Assembly (NCBI GenBank): GCA_965649105.1
Contig: CBFGJP010000015.1
Location: 1 to 43,684 of the forward strand
Source of the DNA: JAOAFX01 sp965649105
Lineage (GTDB): Bacteria > Hydrothermota > Tepidihabitantia > SM23-42 > JAOAFX01
Direction: 5' to 3'
DNA: 43,684 bases
Shown here: in pieces, positions 1 through 9,054 of the stretch
Layout of the letters: each line of letters starts with the position of its first letter
How positions within the stretch are numbered: the stretch's first letter is position 1
Notes under the pieces: model-generated
Seen by the model: the letters and a program-made list of their open reading frames with translations, nothing else
Databases searched by the model: none
What the model was told of the DNA's origin: nothing
Program-made: the position numbers and the translations under genes

Positions 1-6
1 GGGGTA

Positions 7-35
7 TTGACAATTATCTAATTATGATTATAATA
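7..35 (+). promoter_or_regulatory. Sigma-70-type promoter of the S8 protease gene
   Basis: TTGACA at 7-12 and TATAAT at 30-35 are both perfect consensus boxes, separated by 17 bp. This is the only promoter in the window with 17 rather than 16 bp between the boxes. It predicts a start near 42 and an untranslated leader of about 130 nt before the ATG at 175, which is long for this genome. Confidence 0.8.
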
Positions 36-41
36 TAGCAT

Positions 42-174
42 AAGAATTTAAAAGATTTTAGGATGGCTAAACTATTACTATTAGAGCCTTAAGTATCGAA
101 AGGGGGTGCACAAGAAAATAAATAGAATATATATAATTTTTTATAAGTGATAATAATATAAGGAAGGAGATGAT
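42..174 (+). other. Long 5' leader of the S8 protease gene
   Basis: This AT-rich leader lies between the predicted start and the ATG at 175. It holds a 9-codon ORF at 63-92 that reads MAKLLLLEP, with four consecutive Leu codons, then a G-run near 101-106 and a strong GGAAGGAGA ribosome binding site at 162-170. I recognised no known riboswitch. Whether the short ORF is translated is unknown. Confidence 0.4.
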
Positions 175-2493
175 ATGGTTATTTCAAAAAAGAACCACTT
201 GATAGGGTTTATGGTATTGTTATGGGTAGTGCTGGCTCAAGCCCAGATGATTCGTTTGAAGACTTATCAGTTTGATCCGAAGAATGGTGAACCAGCAATG
301 CCCTTGAATCTTGTCGCACAGGAAGAAGATTGGAATTATTATATTGTCCAGTGTAAGGGTCCAATCTTGAAAGAATGGAAACAGGAGCTAAAGAATACCG
401 GCGTTCAGATTCTTGGTTATATTCCTGATTACGCATATTTAGTGAGAATGGATAATAGGCAAAAACAGTTAATCAGCCAGAAGCATTTCATCGCCTGGAC
501 GGGGTTGTGGCATCCCGCCTACAAGATTCATCCTGAATTAAAAAATAAATCAGGGGTGTATAAAGTAACAATGCTTGTCTATGATACTGAAGATTTAATG
601 GATGTTGTATCAAAAGTTAAGGCTACAGGAGTAAAGATTCTTGATGCCTCTGAGGTTGTAAGTAAATTGATCGTTGCGGAGATAAGTTCCGTACACTTAG
701 AGGCTCTGGCAAATATCAAAGGTATTTCGTGGATTGAACCTCGTCCAGATTTGCAATTCTATAATAACAATTCAACGCGGATTGTGCAAACCGGTTCTGT
801 TAGCAGTGATACTACAATCTGGGCAAAGGGAATTAAAGGGCAGGGTCAGATACTCGGCACAACCGATTCAGGTATTACCACTGCCCACTGGGCATTCTAT
901 GATGCATCCTATCCAATAATCACCTGGGGTAGTTACCCGAGCCACAGGAAGGTCATCAATTACAGCCGGGGTGGCCCTTCAGCAACATTCGGTGATGAGT
1001 CAAGTAATTATTGGCATGGTTCGCACACGGGCTGCACTGTGTGCGGAGATGATTCATATAATGGTGGAACCTCAGTTTATGATGGTATCGCAAAGTGGGC
1101 TAAACTATCTTTTGTTGACATTGGCTATTCTGGTGGTTTGAGCATATGGTCAGACCTGAATCAATTATGGGATACAAGTTATGCCTACGGTGCCAGGGTT
1201 GTATCAAATTCCTGGGGTGCTAATACGGGGGGTGACTACTACACTTATGATGCCCAGGCAGACCAGTTTATGTGGCGCAGACCAACCTGCCTGTTAGTAA
1301 TTTCTGCTGGTAATTCCGGACCGGGCGCTAATACTACAGGTAGTCCTGGTAATGCTAAAAATGCTCTGACAATTGGTTCGGTTGGTAGATCTGACCCCAC
1401 AACAATTGCCAGTTATTCTTCCCGGGGACTTACTGATGATGATCGTTACAAACCAACTTTAATGGCACCGGGTGGGCTCAATACAACCGGTGACCCTGGT
1501 TTATATTCTGCACGCGGTTCAACATCTGGTTCTAGCAGTAGTTACTGGCAGATGTCCGGAACGAGTATGGCATCACCTTCTGCCTGTGGGGCAGTTGGTT
1601 TGATAAGGGAATATCTTAACCGGGGTTTTTACCCGACCGGTTCAGAAGTACCGGGTAATGCGATTCCGAATCCTTCAGCAGCCTTGTTAAAGGCGCTGGC
1701 GGTTGTATCGACTGATCCTAATATCACTGGTTTCACGGTTCCTGATAATGATATTGGCTGGGGCAGAATTGACCTGGATAGCGTGCTGTATTTTACCGGT
1801 GATACAAAGCGGTTACTATTGAATGAGTATTCTACAAACGGAGGTTTGAACACTAATGACAGCGTTGTTTATCAGTGGACTGTCAACAGTTCAATTCCAT
1901 TAAGAGTGACCCTGTGCTGGACCGATACTGCGGGCAATCCTTCTGTGCTGCGTTCTCAGGTGAACGATCTTGATTTAAGAGTGGTCAGTCCAACCGGAAC
2001 TTCTTACTGGGGTAATTACTATTCAGGCGGTCAATCTGCCACGGGTGGTTCACGCGATTCAAATAATGTGGAAGAGAACTTCCGCTTGAACGCACCGGCA
2101 ACAGGAATTTGGACTGCCTGGGTGAGAGGTAGGAATGTGCCCACCGGTGCGAATCAGCCCTATGCGATTGTGATCACCGGTGATGTATCAAATCTCCAAA
2201 TTGGCGTGGTAGAGGCAGAGAAAAAATCTGAGGTTAGAATCAACAATCTATCAAGGATTTCTACCTTGACCAGTAATCGTGTTGACTATACACTACAACT
2301 ATCGCAAAAAGGCAAGGTTGATTTAAAGGTTTATAACATCCTTGGCGCATTAGTACACTCAAAAACTAAATCCTACGATAAGGGTGAATACCGAGAATCA
2401 ATTGATATGAGTAAATTGGCACAGGGTATCTACTATTTGCTCGTTACTTTACCTGATGGAGTAAGACAACAGAAGGTTATTCTCATTAAATAA
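175..2493 (+). CDS. Secreted subtilisin-like (S8) serine protease with T9SS-type C-terminal sorting domain
   Basis: 772 aa. The first 23 residues are a signal peptide ending AQA, followed by Gln24. Residues 25-200 are an unassigned N-terminal region, possibly a prodomain. The S8 triad is visible as Asp231 (GTTDSGI), His281 (HGSHTG) and Ser464 (SGTSMASPS), with the oxyanion Asn in ISAGNSGPG near 380. A beta-rich domain follows at about 550-680. The last 80 residues form a Por-type sorting domain (KVYNILGALV ... GIYYLLV ... QKVILIK). In T9SS bacteria that domain directs passage through SprA and is then removed. The ATG is preceded by a strong ribosome binding site. The gene is monocistronic between its own promoter and a terminator. 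Substrate is unknown. A role as secreted nutritional or processing protease is inferred. Confidence 0.92.
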   Translation: MVISKKNHLIGFMVLLWVVLAQAQMIRLKTYQFDPKNGEPAMPLNLVAQEEDWNYYIVQCKGPILKEWKQELKNTGVQILGYIPDYAYLVRMDNRQKQLISQKHFIAWTGLWHPAYKIHPELKNKSGVYKVTMLVYDTEDLMDVVSKVKATGVKILDASEVVSKLIVAEISSVHLEALANIKGISWIEPRPDLQFYNNNSTRIVQTGSVSSDTTIWAKGIKGQGQILGTTDSGITTAHWAFYDASYPIITWGSYPSHRKVINYSRGGPSATFGDESSNYWHGSHTGCTVCGDDSYNGGTSVYDGIAKWAKLSFVDIGYSGGLSIWSDLNQLWDTSYAYGARVVSNSWGANTGGDYYTYDAQADQFMWRRPTCLLVISAGNSGPGANTTGSPGNAKNALTIGSVGRSDPTTIASYSSRGLTDDDRYKPTLMAPGGLNTTGDPGLYSARGSTSGSSSSYWQMSGTSMASPSACGAVGLIREYLNRGFYPTGSEVPGNAIPNPSAALLKALAVVSTDPNITGFTVPDNDIGWGRIDLDSVLYFTGDTKRLLLNEYSTNGGLNTNDSVVYQWTVNSSIPLRVTLCWTDTAGNPSVLRSQVNDLDLRVVSPTGTSYWGNYYSGGQSATGGSRDSNNVEENFRLNAPATGIWTAWVRGRNVPTGANQPYAIVITGDVSNLQIGVVEAEKKSEVRINNLSRISTLTSNRVDYTLQLSQKGKVDLKVYNILGALVHSKTKSYDKGEYRESIDMSKLAQGIYYLLVTLPDGVRQQKVILIK

Positions 2494-2512
2494 TCAGAAC
2501 CAGAAGAAAAGA

Positions 2513-2549
2513 GGGGTTCTGATTTCGGTTCAGAACCCCCTTTTTTATT
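2513..2549. terminator. Bidirectional intrinsic terminator between convergent genes
   Basis: A 10-bp perfect stem (GGGGTTCTGA at 2513-2522, TCAGAACCCC at 2530-2539) has a 7-nt loop and is followed by a T-run on the plus strand. On the minus strand a T-rich tract also follows. It sits between the protease gene and the convergent aminotransferase gene, so it probably serves both. Confidence 0.88.
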
Positions 2550-2556
2550 TCAGATT

Positions 2557-3981
2557 CTAATCAAAATCAAAGAATTCCTTAAATTTGAAATCAAACCCTT
2601 CAGGAAAGTATTCGCCCCGTTCTTTATCCAGAACATATTTCCCCTTATATTCTTTTTTAATAATCTTCTGGAGCATTTCTATTAGAAAATCAATCTCTTT
2701 TTTTGTATTATAAATTCCGAAACTGATTCTTACTGCACCAGGAATTTCTGAACGATCGCGATTTATGATCATCTGTTCAATCCTTTTTGCCTCTTCAGGA
2801 TTAACACCAAGCAGACATTTGACATAAGGATGGGCGCAGAAACAACCATTACGCACCCCAATACCACCTTCATAACTCAATATTGCCGAAACCAGGGCAT
2901 GGTGCATACCTTTGATATTAAAAGCAATGACACCGAGTCTGTTATGGGCATTACTGGGTTTGCGGTCTCCGTAAATGATTATTTCTGGCAATTCATTCAA
3001 TCTCTTCAAGGCATAGGCGGTCAACCTGGTTTCATGTTTTATGATTTCGTCAAATCCTATCTTCTGTATCAATCTTATCACTTCAGCGAGGGCAACCACG
3101 CCTATTATATCGGGTGTACCAGCCTCTTCTCTTTCAGGCAGGTCTTTCCAGTATGCACTTTCTAAATCCACAATATCAGCAGTGCCACCCCCTACGTCAT
3201 CGGGTGTTCCGTACAGGAATGCGGATTTATGACCAACCAGAACACCAATTCCATAAGGTGCATACATCTTATGGGCGGAGAAGGCTAAATAGTCAATATG
3301 TTCAGGGTCGTTTTGGGGTTTCATATCAATCGGCCTATGGGGGGCAAGTTGCGCGGCATCAACCGCAATCTGGGCACCTATTTCATGGGTCTTGCGGGCG
3401 AATTCATAGATCGGATTTATATAACCAGTAACATTTGATGCACCGCTGATAGCAACGAGCTGGATTTTACCGGCATATTTTGTTAATTTTTCATAAAAAT
3501 CGTTTTTGTTGATTGTTCCGTCAGGATTTAGTTCCACATGGATGACCTTTGCAACTTTACGCCAAGGTAATTCGTTTGAATGGTGCTCCATAATTGTAGT
3601 AAGTACAATTGGTTTTTCTTTATCCAGGGCCGGGCACTGGAATCGGCTGGAAAGTTTGTTTATTGCTTCCGTGGTATTTTTGCAGAATATCACACAGCAA
3701 TGTTCATCCGCTTTAACAAAGTCGGCAATAATATTTCTTGCTTCTTCAAATACCCAGGAAGAAAGTTGGGATTTGAATCCGGTTCCACGATGGACATTTG
3801 AGTACCACTTTAAAAATTCACCAATTTTTTTCTGGACCGGTAAAAGGGCTGGTGTACTTGCAGCATTATCAAAATTTATATATCTTTTCTTTGAACCATC
3901 AAGGAGCACGACCTCTTCATTAAGGCCGATTATTTGTTTTGCTAATTTTTTTAATGTTAATTTATAATTTTTGCCAGACAT
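2557..3981 (-). CDS. Class-V aminotransferase / cysteine desulfurase-like protein
   Basis: 474 aa, PLP-dependent. Family signatures are NFDNAASTPA near residue 37, a His in the TTIMEHHSNELPWR block, VDAAQLAPHRPID with the PLP-contacting Asp, and SAHKMYAPYGIGVL with the Schiff-base Lys. Near residue 390 the sequence RNGCFCAHPYV carries a Cys where SufS/CsdA-type desulfurases have the persulfide Cys. This supports cysteine desulfuration for sulfur transfer (Fe-S clusters or thio-modification), but no suf or isc partners are adjacent. At 474 aa it is longer than typical SufS (about 410 aa), mainly through short extensions at both ends. The start overlaps the end of yifB by 20 bp, and GGAG lies about 10 bp upstream, so the two genes are co-transcribed. 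A related class-V enzyme with another substrate cannot be excluded. Confidence 0.82.
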   Translation of the reverse strand: MSGKNYKLTLKKLAKQIIGLNEEVVLLDGSKKRYINFDNAASTPALLPVQKKIGEFLKWYSNVHRGTGFKSQLSSWVFEEARNIIADFVKADEHCCVIFCKNTTEAINKLSSRFQCPALDKEKPIVLTTIMEHHSNELPWRKVAKVIHVELNPDGTINKNDFYEKLTKYAGKIQLVAISGASNVTGYINPIYEFARKTHEIGAQIAVDAAQLAPHRPIDMKPQNDPEHIDYLAFSAHKMYAPYGIGVLVGHKSAFLYGTPDDVGGGTADIVDLESAYWKDLPEREEAGTPDIIGVVALAEVIRLIQKIGFDEIIKHETRLTAYALKRLNELPEIIIYGDRKPSNAHNRLGVIAFNIKGMHHALVSAILSYEGGIGVRNGCFCAHPYVKCLLGVNPEEAKRIEQMIINRDRSEIPGAVRISFGIYNTKKEIDFLIEMLQKIIKKEYKGKYVLDKERGEYFPEGFDFKFKEFFDFD

Positions 3982-5506
3982 CTTTATCTAAACTCCTGTA
4001 TTGTATTGCTTCTGCAATATGCTGAACTTTTATATTATCACTTGATTCCAGGTCGGCTATGGTTCTTGCGACCTTTAATATTTTATCATAGGCACGGGCT
4101 GATAGCCCAAATTTTTCTATTGCAGTCTTGAGAAGATTTTGTGATTCATCATCTATGGGGCAGTATTTTCTAATATCCTTTGATTCCATATGGGCATTGC
4201 AGAATATCTTTCGTTTTGTTTCCTTAAACCTGCTCAACTGTATTTCTCTTGCCTTTGTTACTCTTTTCTTTATCTCTTCAGACGATTCCCCGGGCTGGGC
4301 TGATTTTAATTCGTCATATTTGAGTCCTGGAACTTCAATATGGATATCAATACGGTCAAGGAGCGGTCCGGAGATCTTTGCGCGATAATGCTGAATTTGA
4401 ATTGGTGTGCACCGACATTCGTGATACGGGTCGGTAAAATAACCACAGGGGCAGGGATTCATTGCGGCGGCAAGCATAAAACGTGCAGGATAAGTAAGAG
4501 TTACCTTTGCCCTGCCAATAGTAACCGAACCATCCTCAAGGGGCTGGCGCAAAACTTCCAGAACATTTTTGTGAAATTCGGGTAATTCATCAAGGAAGAG
4601 GACACCATTATGTGCCAGTGAGACCTCTCCGGGTTTTGGAATATGTCCACCACCTATTATCCCGGCATCGGAAATTGTGTGGTGGGGCGAGCGAAATGGT
4701 CGTGTGCCAATCAATGATTCCCCAGGGGGAAGAATTCCGGCAACAGAATGGATCTTTGTTGTCTCCAGTGCTTCTTGCAGGGTCATCGGTGGAAGTATTG
4801 TGACGAGCCGGCGCGCGAGCATGGTCTTTCCTGTTCCCGGTGGTCCAATCATTAATATGTTATGTCCTCCTGCAGCCGCTATTTCCAATGCCCGCTTTGC
4901 ATGATATTGACCTTTTACTTCGGCAAAATCAATGGGATATTTTGAAACGGATTTGAATATTTCGTCCCTATCAACATTTATTGGATTTACCTGTAGTTCA
5001 CCATTCAAAAATGCTACTACTTCAATTAGATTATCAAATCCATATACATTTATTCCTTCAACGATTGCCGCCTCTTTTGCATTTGCTGATGGTAAGATTA
5101 AACCATCAAGCCTGTTTGCGCTTGCCGCCAGAGAAATAGAGATTGCACCTTTTATCGGTCTTAAGGAACCATCTAGTGATAATTCTCCAAGAATTGCATA
5201 GCGGTCAAGGCTACCTGTGCGAACAGTTTGGGAGGCAGCAAGGATACCTATGGCAATTGGTAAATCAAAGCTTGAACCTTCCTTCTTTATATCGGCCGGT
5301 GCTAAATTTACCGTTATTTTTTTTGAGGGAAAGTGGAATCCGGCATTTTTAATCGCTGCATATACCCGGTCCTTTGACTCTTTTACGGCATTATCTGGAA
5401 GTCCAACTGTAGTAAATGCAGGTAGGCCACCGGATAGGTCTACTTCGACATTAACTAAATATCCCTCAATACCGAAAGTAGCACAGGATAAAACTCGCGC
5501 AAGCAT
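3962..5506 (-). CDS. comM: YifB/ComM-family Mg-chelatase-like AAA+ ATPase
   Basis: 514 aa, the usual length of the family. Residues 1-190 form the Lon-protease-like N-terminal domain without an obvious protease dyad. The AAA+ core has Walker A GPPGTGKTMLARR near 220, the GTRPFRSPHHTISDAG block, Walker B VLFLDELPEF, and the Cys-rich AAAMNPCPCGYFTDPYHECRCT segment typical of the family. A helical Mg-chelatase C-terminal domain completes it. ComM is a hexameric branch-migration helicase that integrates DNA during natural transformation in some Proteobacteria. Here the role is inferred from family membership. The gene begins only 5 bp after a TATAAT box, so its mRNA is probably leaderless. Confidence 0.93.
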   Translation of the reverse strand: MLARVLSCATFGIEGYLVNVEVDLSGGLPAFTTVGLPDNAVKESKDRVYAAIKNAGFHFPSKKITVNLAPADIKKEGSSFDLPIAIGILAASQTVRTGSLDRYAILGELSLDGSLRPIKGAISISLAASANRLDGLILPSANAKEAAIVEGINVYGFDNLIEVVAFLNGELQVNPINVDRDEIFKSVSKYPIDFAEVKGQYHAKRALEIAAAGGHNILMIGPPGTGKTMLARRLVTILPPMTLQEALETTKIHSVAGILPPGESLIGTRPFRSPHHTISDAGIIGGGHIPKPGEVSLAHNGVLFLDELPEFHKNVLEVLRQPLEDGSVTIGRAKVTLTYPARFMLAAAMNPCPCGYFTDPYHECRCTPIQIQHYRAKISGPLLDRIDIHIEVPGLKYDELKSAQPGESSEEIKKRVTKAREIQLSRFKETKRKIFCNAHMESKDIRKYCPIDDESQNLLKTAIEKFGLSARAYDKILKVARTIADLESSDNIKVQHIAEAIQYRSLDKDVWQKL

Positions 5507-5511
5507 AGATG

Positions 5512-5539
5512 ATTATAATTAAAAACAAAATTGTGTCAA
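5512..5539 (-). promoter_or_regulatory. Promoter of yifB/comM (leaderless start)
   Basis: On the minus strand TTGACA (5539-5534) and TATAAT (5517-5512) are perfect boxes 16 bp apart. The ATG begins at 5506, only 5 bp after the -10 box. The predicted transcription start therefore falls on the start codon. Confidence 0.85.
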
Positions 5540-5553
5540 TTATTTGCGCTAAT

Positions 5554-6045
5554 TTATTTGAAATCTTCAGGCAGAGGGTCTATCACAAGTTGTATGGTTG
5601 TTCGGCGTGCACGGGAATAATTGTTGTAACTCGAAAATTCATATTCCCCAGGGTCCTGGGTAAGTCCACGGTTGACCGGTTGCTTATGGATGTAATCAAG
5701 ATGTTCCTTTAATTGTGTCATATTCTCAATAAGTTCCGCATCAAAACTTTGTGACCAGACCGTGCCTTCTCTTTTTTTTACCTCATTATATTTTCTTGCG
5801 AAATTCCCCTTAATTAATTTCATTATTTTTGAGACAGTAAACATTTTTCCGGGTTGTATTATAACATAAAATGATTCAGGCATTATCAGATAACCAAATA
5901 TTTTGTAATTCAGCATATAGCGATGGTAGCCAATGGATAGCAAAAGAAATCGTGCCCAGTGGGGGTCATTGAATATTTCAATGCAATCCTTGGTTGTAGT
6001 CCAGATGTAGTAGATTGCCCCAGGTTTTATTACTCGTTTTGGCAT
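5554..6045 (-). CDS. REP-associated (Y1/IS200-like) transposase relative, HUH motif lost
   Basis: 163 aa. The fold signature of RayT-type Y1 transposases is clear: GAIYYIW near the start, GYLIMPESFYVII at 51-63, LIKGNFARKYN, GTVWSQSFDAELI, and a DYIHKQPVNRGL block with Tyr118, then YEFSSYNNY. In active members the MPxHxH segment supplies two metal-binding His residues. Here those positions are Ser58 and Tyr60, so the HUH motif is gone. The Tyr in the YIH segment is kept. No inverted repeats or REP palindromes were seen at its flanks. A strong AGGAGG site precedes the ATG and the gene sits 13 bp after the M42 peptidase gene in the same operon. A domesticated DNA- or RNA-binding protein is an inference. 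A dying transposase is the alternative. Confidence 0.8.
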   Translation of the reverse strand: MPKRVIKPGAIYYIWTTTKDCIEIFNDPHWARFLLLSIGYHRYMLNYKIFGYLIMPESFYVIIQPGKMFTVSKIMKLIKGNFARKYNEVKKREGTVWSQSFDAELIENMTQLKEHLDYIHKQPVNRGLTQDPGEYEFSSYNNYSRARRTTIQLVIDPLPEDFK

Positions 6046-6058
6046 TATTCCTCCTATT

Positions 6059-7126
6059 TTATTTTAAAATTTGCTCCATCACTTCACTGTTTAAATTTTT
6101 AACAATCAATATGGTCAATTTCAAAAGATTTTCGTAATCTTCGTAAGATATTATACTTGAGGCAGAATGAACATATCTTGTTGGAATACCTAATGCCAGA
6201 CTGGGGACACCAAAGTTTGTCAGGTGAATGGCACCAGTATCATATCCACCCTTGATTGAAGTTAGATGATATGGAATGTTATTTGTTTCAGCAATTTCTA
6301 TCACAAAATCTCTTAAATTTTTATGGGGAATCATTGTTCGATCGTAAATAAGTATGGCAACTCCCGCTCCAAGTTTTTCATTCGCATCAGCACCATTCCC
6401 GGGGGTATCACGGCAGATACTAACATCAAGCGCAAATGCAAAGTCAGGCTGTATCAAGGATGCAGATGTTTTAGCACCCCGCAACCCCACTTCTTCTTGA
6501 ACTGTACCCACGAGATAAACTGTATTGGGATGTTCAATGGCAGATAATTCCTGTAGCATATCAACTAATAGTGCACAGCCAACCCGGTCGTCCCAGGCCT
6601 TAGCAAGCAATAGGTCGCTATTTGCCATTTGTTGAAACGTCCCTACCGGCATAATCGGGTCTCCGGCCTTTATACCCAGTTTTTCGGAAACTTGAAAACT
6701 TTTGGTTGCCCCCACATCAATATACATATGCTCAATTTCCGGTAGTTTTTTTCTTTCTTCAGGAGATAGTTCGTGGATGGGTTTCAATCCTATAACCCCA
6801 GGAATGCATTCGCCTTTTTTATTTTTAATCAGGACCCGCATACCCGGAAGATTGCCATCCCACCATCCACCAATCGGTAGAAATTTAATAAAACCTTCTT
6901 TTGTTACTTCTTTCACCATAAAACCAATTTCATCCATATGCGCGGCAAACATAATCTTTGGACTATCGCTCTTTCCAGTTTTCTGAGCAATAACACTACC
7001 GATACGGTCTCTTAAAACTTTTGCATGCTTTTTAAACTTCTCCTTGAGTATCTCCACAATGTCATCCTCATAACCAGAGATACCGAACGCCTCAGAAAGT
7101 TCCTTGAGATTTTGTAAATGATTCAT
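6059..7126 (-). CDS. M42-family metallo-aminopeptidase
   Basis: 355 aa, normal for the family. The co-catalytic metal and catalytic residues are visible in order: AAHMDEIGFMV (His and Asp), KAWDDRVGCALL (bridging Asp), VQEEVGLRGAK (catalytic Glu pair), FALDVSICRDTPG (Asp), and PTRYVHSASSI (His near the C terminus). Family members are cytoplasmic, often dodecameric aminopeptidases or deblocking enzymes that clear peptides, and some are annotated as endoglucanases in error. The ATG has an ideal AAGGAGG site that overlaps the end of gyrB, so it is translated from the recF-dciA-gyrB transcript. Substrate preference (Glu/Asp, Leu or Lys) cannot be told from the sequence. Confidence 0.92.
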   Translation of the reverse strand: MNHLQNLKELSEAFGISGYEDDIVEILKEKFKKHAKVLRDRIGSVIAQKTGKSDSPKIMFAAHMDEIGFMVKEVTKEGFIKFLPIGGWWDGNLPGMRVLIKNKKGECIPGVIGLKPIHELSPEERKKLPEIEHMYIDVGATKSFQVSEKLGIKAGDPIMPVGTFQQMANSDLLLAKAWDDRVGCALLVDMLQELSAIEHPNTVYLVGTVQEEVGLRGAKTSASLIQPDFAFALDVSICRDTPGNGADANEKLGAGVAILIYDRTMIPHKNLRDFVIEIAETNNIPYHLTSIKGGYDTGAIHLTNFGVPSLALGIPTRYVHSASSIISYEDYENLLKLTILIVKNLNSEVMEQILK

Positions 7127-7135
7127 CTATCCTCC

Positions 7136-9052
7136 TTAAATATCCAAGTTTTCAACAAATTTTGCATTTTCTTCAATGAATTTTCTTCTTGGTTCAACTT
7201 CATCGCCCATCAGGATTGAAAATAATCTATCTGCCTCAGCCGCATCTTCCATTGTTACCTTCTTCAATATTCTTTTCTCCGGGTCCATTGTGGTCTTCCA
7301 GAGTTGCTCGGGATTCATTTCGCCGAGACCTTTATAACGCTGAATGTCATATTTTTCGCCGGAGTGTTTTTTTAAGAATTTCTGGAGTTCTTCATCGGAG
7401 TACATATATTCTTCTTTTTTATCATAACGGATGCGATATAAAGGTGGTTGGGCAATATAAATCACGCCGGCATCAATCAATTCCCTCATAAATCTGAAAA
7501 AGAAAGTAAGGAGCAGGGTTCTTATATGGGCGCCATCAACATCTGCATCAGTCATTATTACAATCTTTTTATATCTCAACTTAGAGATATCGAAGTCATC
7601 CTCACCAATACCACAGCCAATTGCAGAAATCAATGTTCTTATCTCTTCGTTGCTGAGTATTTTATTTAATCCACTCTTTTCTACATTAATAATTTTACCC
7701 CGCAAAGGCAGTATAGCTTGGAATCTTCTGTCTCTACCCTGTTTTGCACTGCCACCGGCGGAATCTCCTTCCACAACAAATATCTCAGCCTCATCCGGGC
7801 TTTCGCTGGAACAATCGGCGAGTTTGCCCGGCAGAAATTCACTGTCGATCAGCGACTTCCTTCGAGTTAACTCCCGTGCCTTTCTTGCTGCCTCACGGGA
7901 TTTGGCTGCGGTCAGGACCTTATTAACAATAACATTTGCAATCCTAGGATTTTCTTCAAGAAAGGCATAAAATTTTTCATTCATCAGGGACTCAACAGCG
8001 CCCTTTGCTTCAGGGTTCCCTAATTTTGTTTTTGTCTGTCCTTCAAATTGCGGCTCTTTTATCTTTATTGATACAACTGCGGTCAGCCCTTCCCGGGTAT
8101 CTTCACCGGTAAAAGCAAGATCCTCTTTCAACTGATTATGCTTTTTTGCGTATTCATTGAGGGTTCTCGTCAGTGCTGATTTGAAGCCAATAAGATGTGT
8201 ACCACCTTCATGGGTATTGATTGTGTTGGCAAATGTAAAAATGTTTTCAAGATATGAATCATTATACTCCATGGCAATTTCAATTTCAATACCGTTCTGG
8301 ACATCATGAACATAAAATGGTTTATGGAGACGTTGTCTGCCGGAATCAAGATATTTTACAAGGTCAAGCACACCTTCAGTTGAATAAAATCGCTCCTTGG
8401 TCCCTGATTTTAAATCTTCAAAGTCAATCTTCAGCCCTTTATTTAAGAATGCAATTTCCCTTAGCCGTTGCGCTACAATCTCTTTGTTAAATTCAACCTT
8501 ACGAAATATCTCTTTGTCAGGTTTGAATCTTATCTTTGTGCCTCTTTTCTTTGTCTTTCCTGTAACCTTTACTGGTTCTTCGGGTTCGCCCTTTTTATAT
8601 CTTTGAAAATATATCTTACCATCACGATATACCTCTGCTTCAAGGAATTCGCAGAGGGCATTCACAGCCGACACGCCGACTCCGTGCAGACCGCCACTTA
8701 TCCGGTAAACTTTATCATCAAATTTTCCACCGGCATGGAGCATTGTCATTACTACTTCAAGGGCAGATTTTTTCTGGGTGGGATGCATATCCGTGGGAAT
8801 ACCCCTGCCATTGTCTTCGACCTCAACAATATCTTTGTCAATTGTCACTATGATGTGGTCGCAATGCCCGGCAAGTGCTTCATCAACACTGTTGTCAACG
8901 ACTTCAAATATAAGGTGATGAAGACCTCTGATACCTACATCACCGATATACATCGCGGGCCGGCGACGGACTGCCTCAAGTCCTTTTAATATCTGAATCT
9001 GCGATGCATCATATTTATCTTCAACTTTATTTTTAACTTTTTCTTCATCCAT
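7136..9052 (-). CDS. gyrB: DNA gyrase subunit B
   Basis: 638 aa. The GHKL ATPase motifs are present: EVVDNSVDEALAGHCD with the Mg-binding Asn, VEDNGRGIPTD, and GGLHGVGVSAVNAL. The TOPRIM domain has EGDSAGGSAKQGRDR (catalytic Glu) and DADVDGAHIRTLLLTFFFR (Asp-x-Asp). The C-terminal YKGLGEMNPEQLW block is also present. With GyrA it introduces negative supercoils using ATP. The length matches gyrases without the large enterobacterial insertion. ParE is the main alternative, but linkage to recF and dciA favours gyrB. gyrA is not in the window. The start codon lies 2 bp after the dciA stop and follows an AAGGAG-like site. Confidence 0.96.
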   Translation of the reverse strand: MDEEKVKNKVEDKYDASQIQILKGLEAVRRRPAMYIGDVGIRGLHHLIFEVVDNSVDEALAGHCDHIIVTIDKDIVEVEDNGRGIPTDMHPTQKKSALEVVMTMLHAGGKFDDKVYRISGGLHGVGVSAVNALCEFLEAEVYRDGKIYFQRYKKGEPEEPVKVTGKTKKRGTKIRFKPDKEIFRKVEFNKEIVAQRLREIAFLNKGLKIDFEDLKSGTKERFYSTEGVLDLVKYLDSGRQRLHKPFYVHDVQNGIEIEIAMEYNDSYLENIFTFANTINTHEGGTHLIGFKSALTRTLNEYAKKHNQLKEDLAFTGEDTREGLTAVVSIKIKEPQFEGQTKTKLGNPEAKGAVESLMNEKFYAFLEENPRIANVIVNKVLTAAKSREAARKARELTRRKSLIDSEFLPGKLADCSSESPDEAEIFVVEGDSAGGSAKQGRDRRFQAILPLRGKIINVEKSGLNKILSNEEIRTLISAIGCGIGEDDFDISKLRYKKIVIMTDADVDGAHIRTLLLTFFFRFMRELIDAGVIYIAQPPLYRIRYDKKEEYMYSDEELQKFLKKHSGEKYDIQRYKGLGEMNPEQLWKTTMDPEKRILKKVTMEDAAEADRLFSILMGDEVEPRRKFIEENAKFVENLDI

Positions 9053-9054
9053 AA

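Noticed and set aside
36..174. Possible riboswitch in the protease leader
   Set aside because: No known aptamer core could be matched by eye, and the gene is not a usual riboswitch target.
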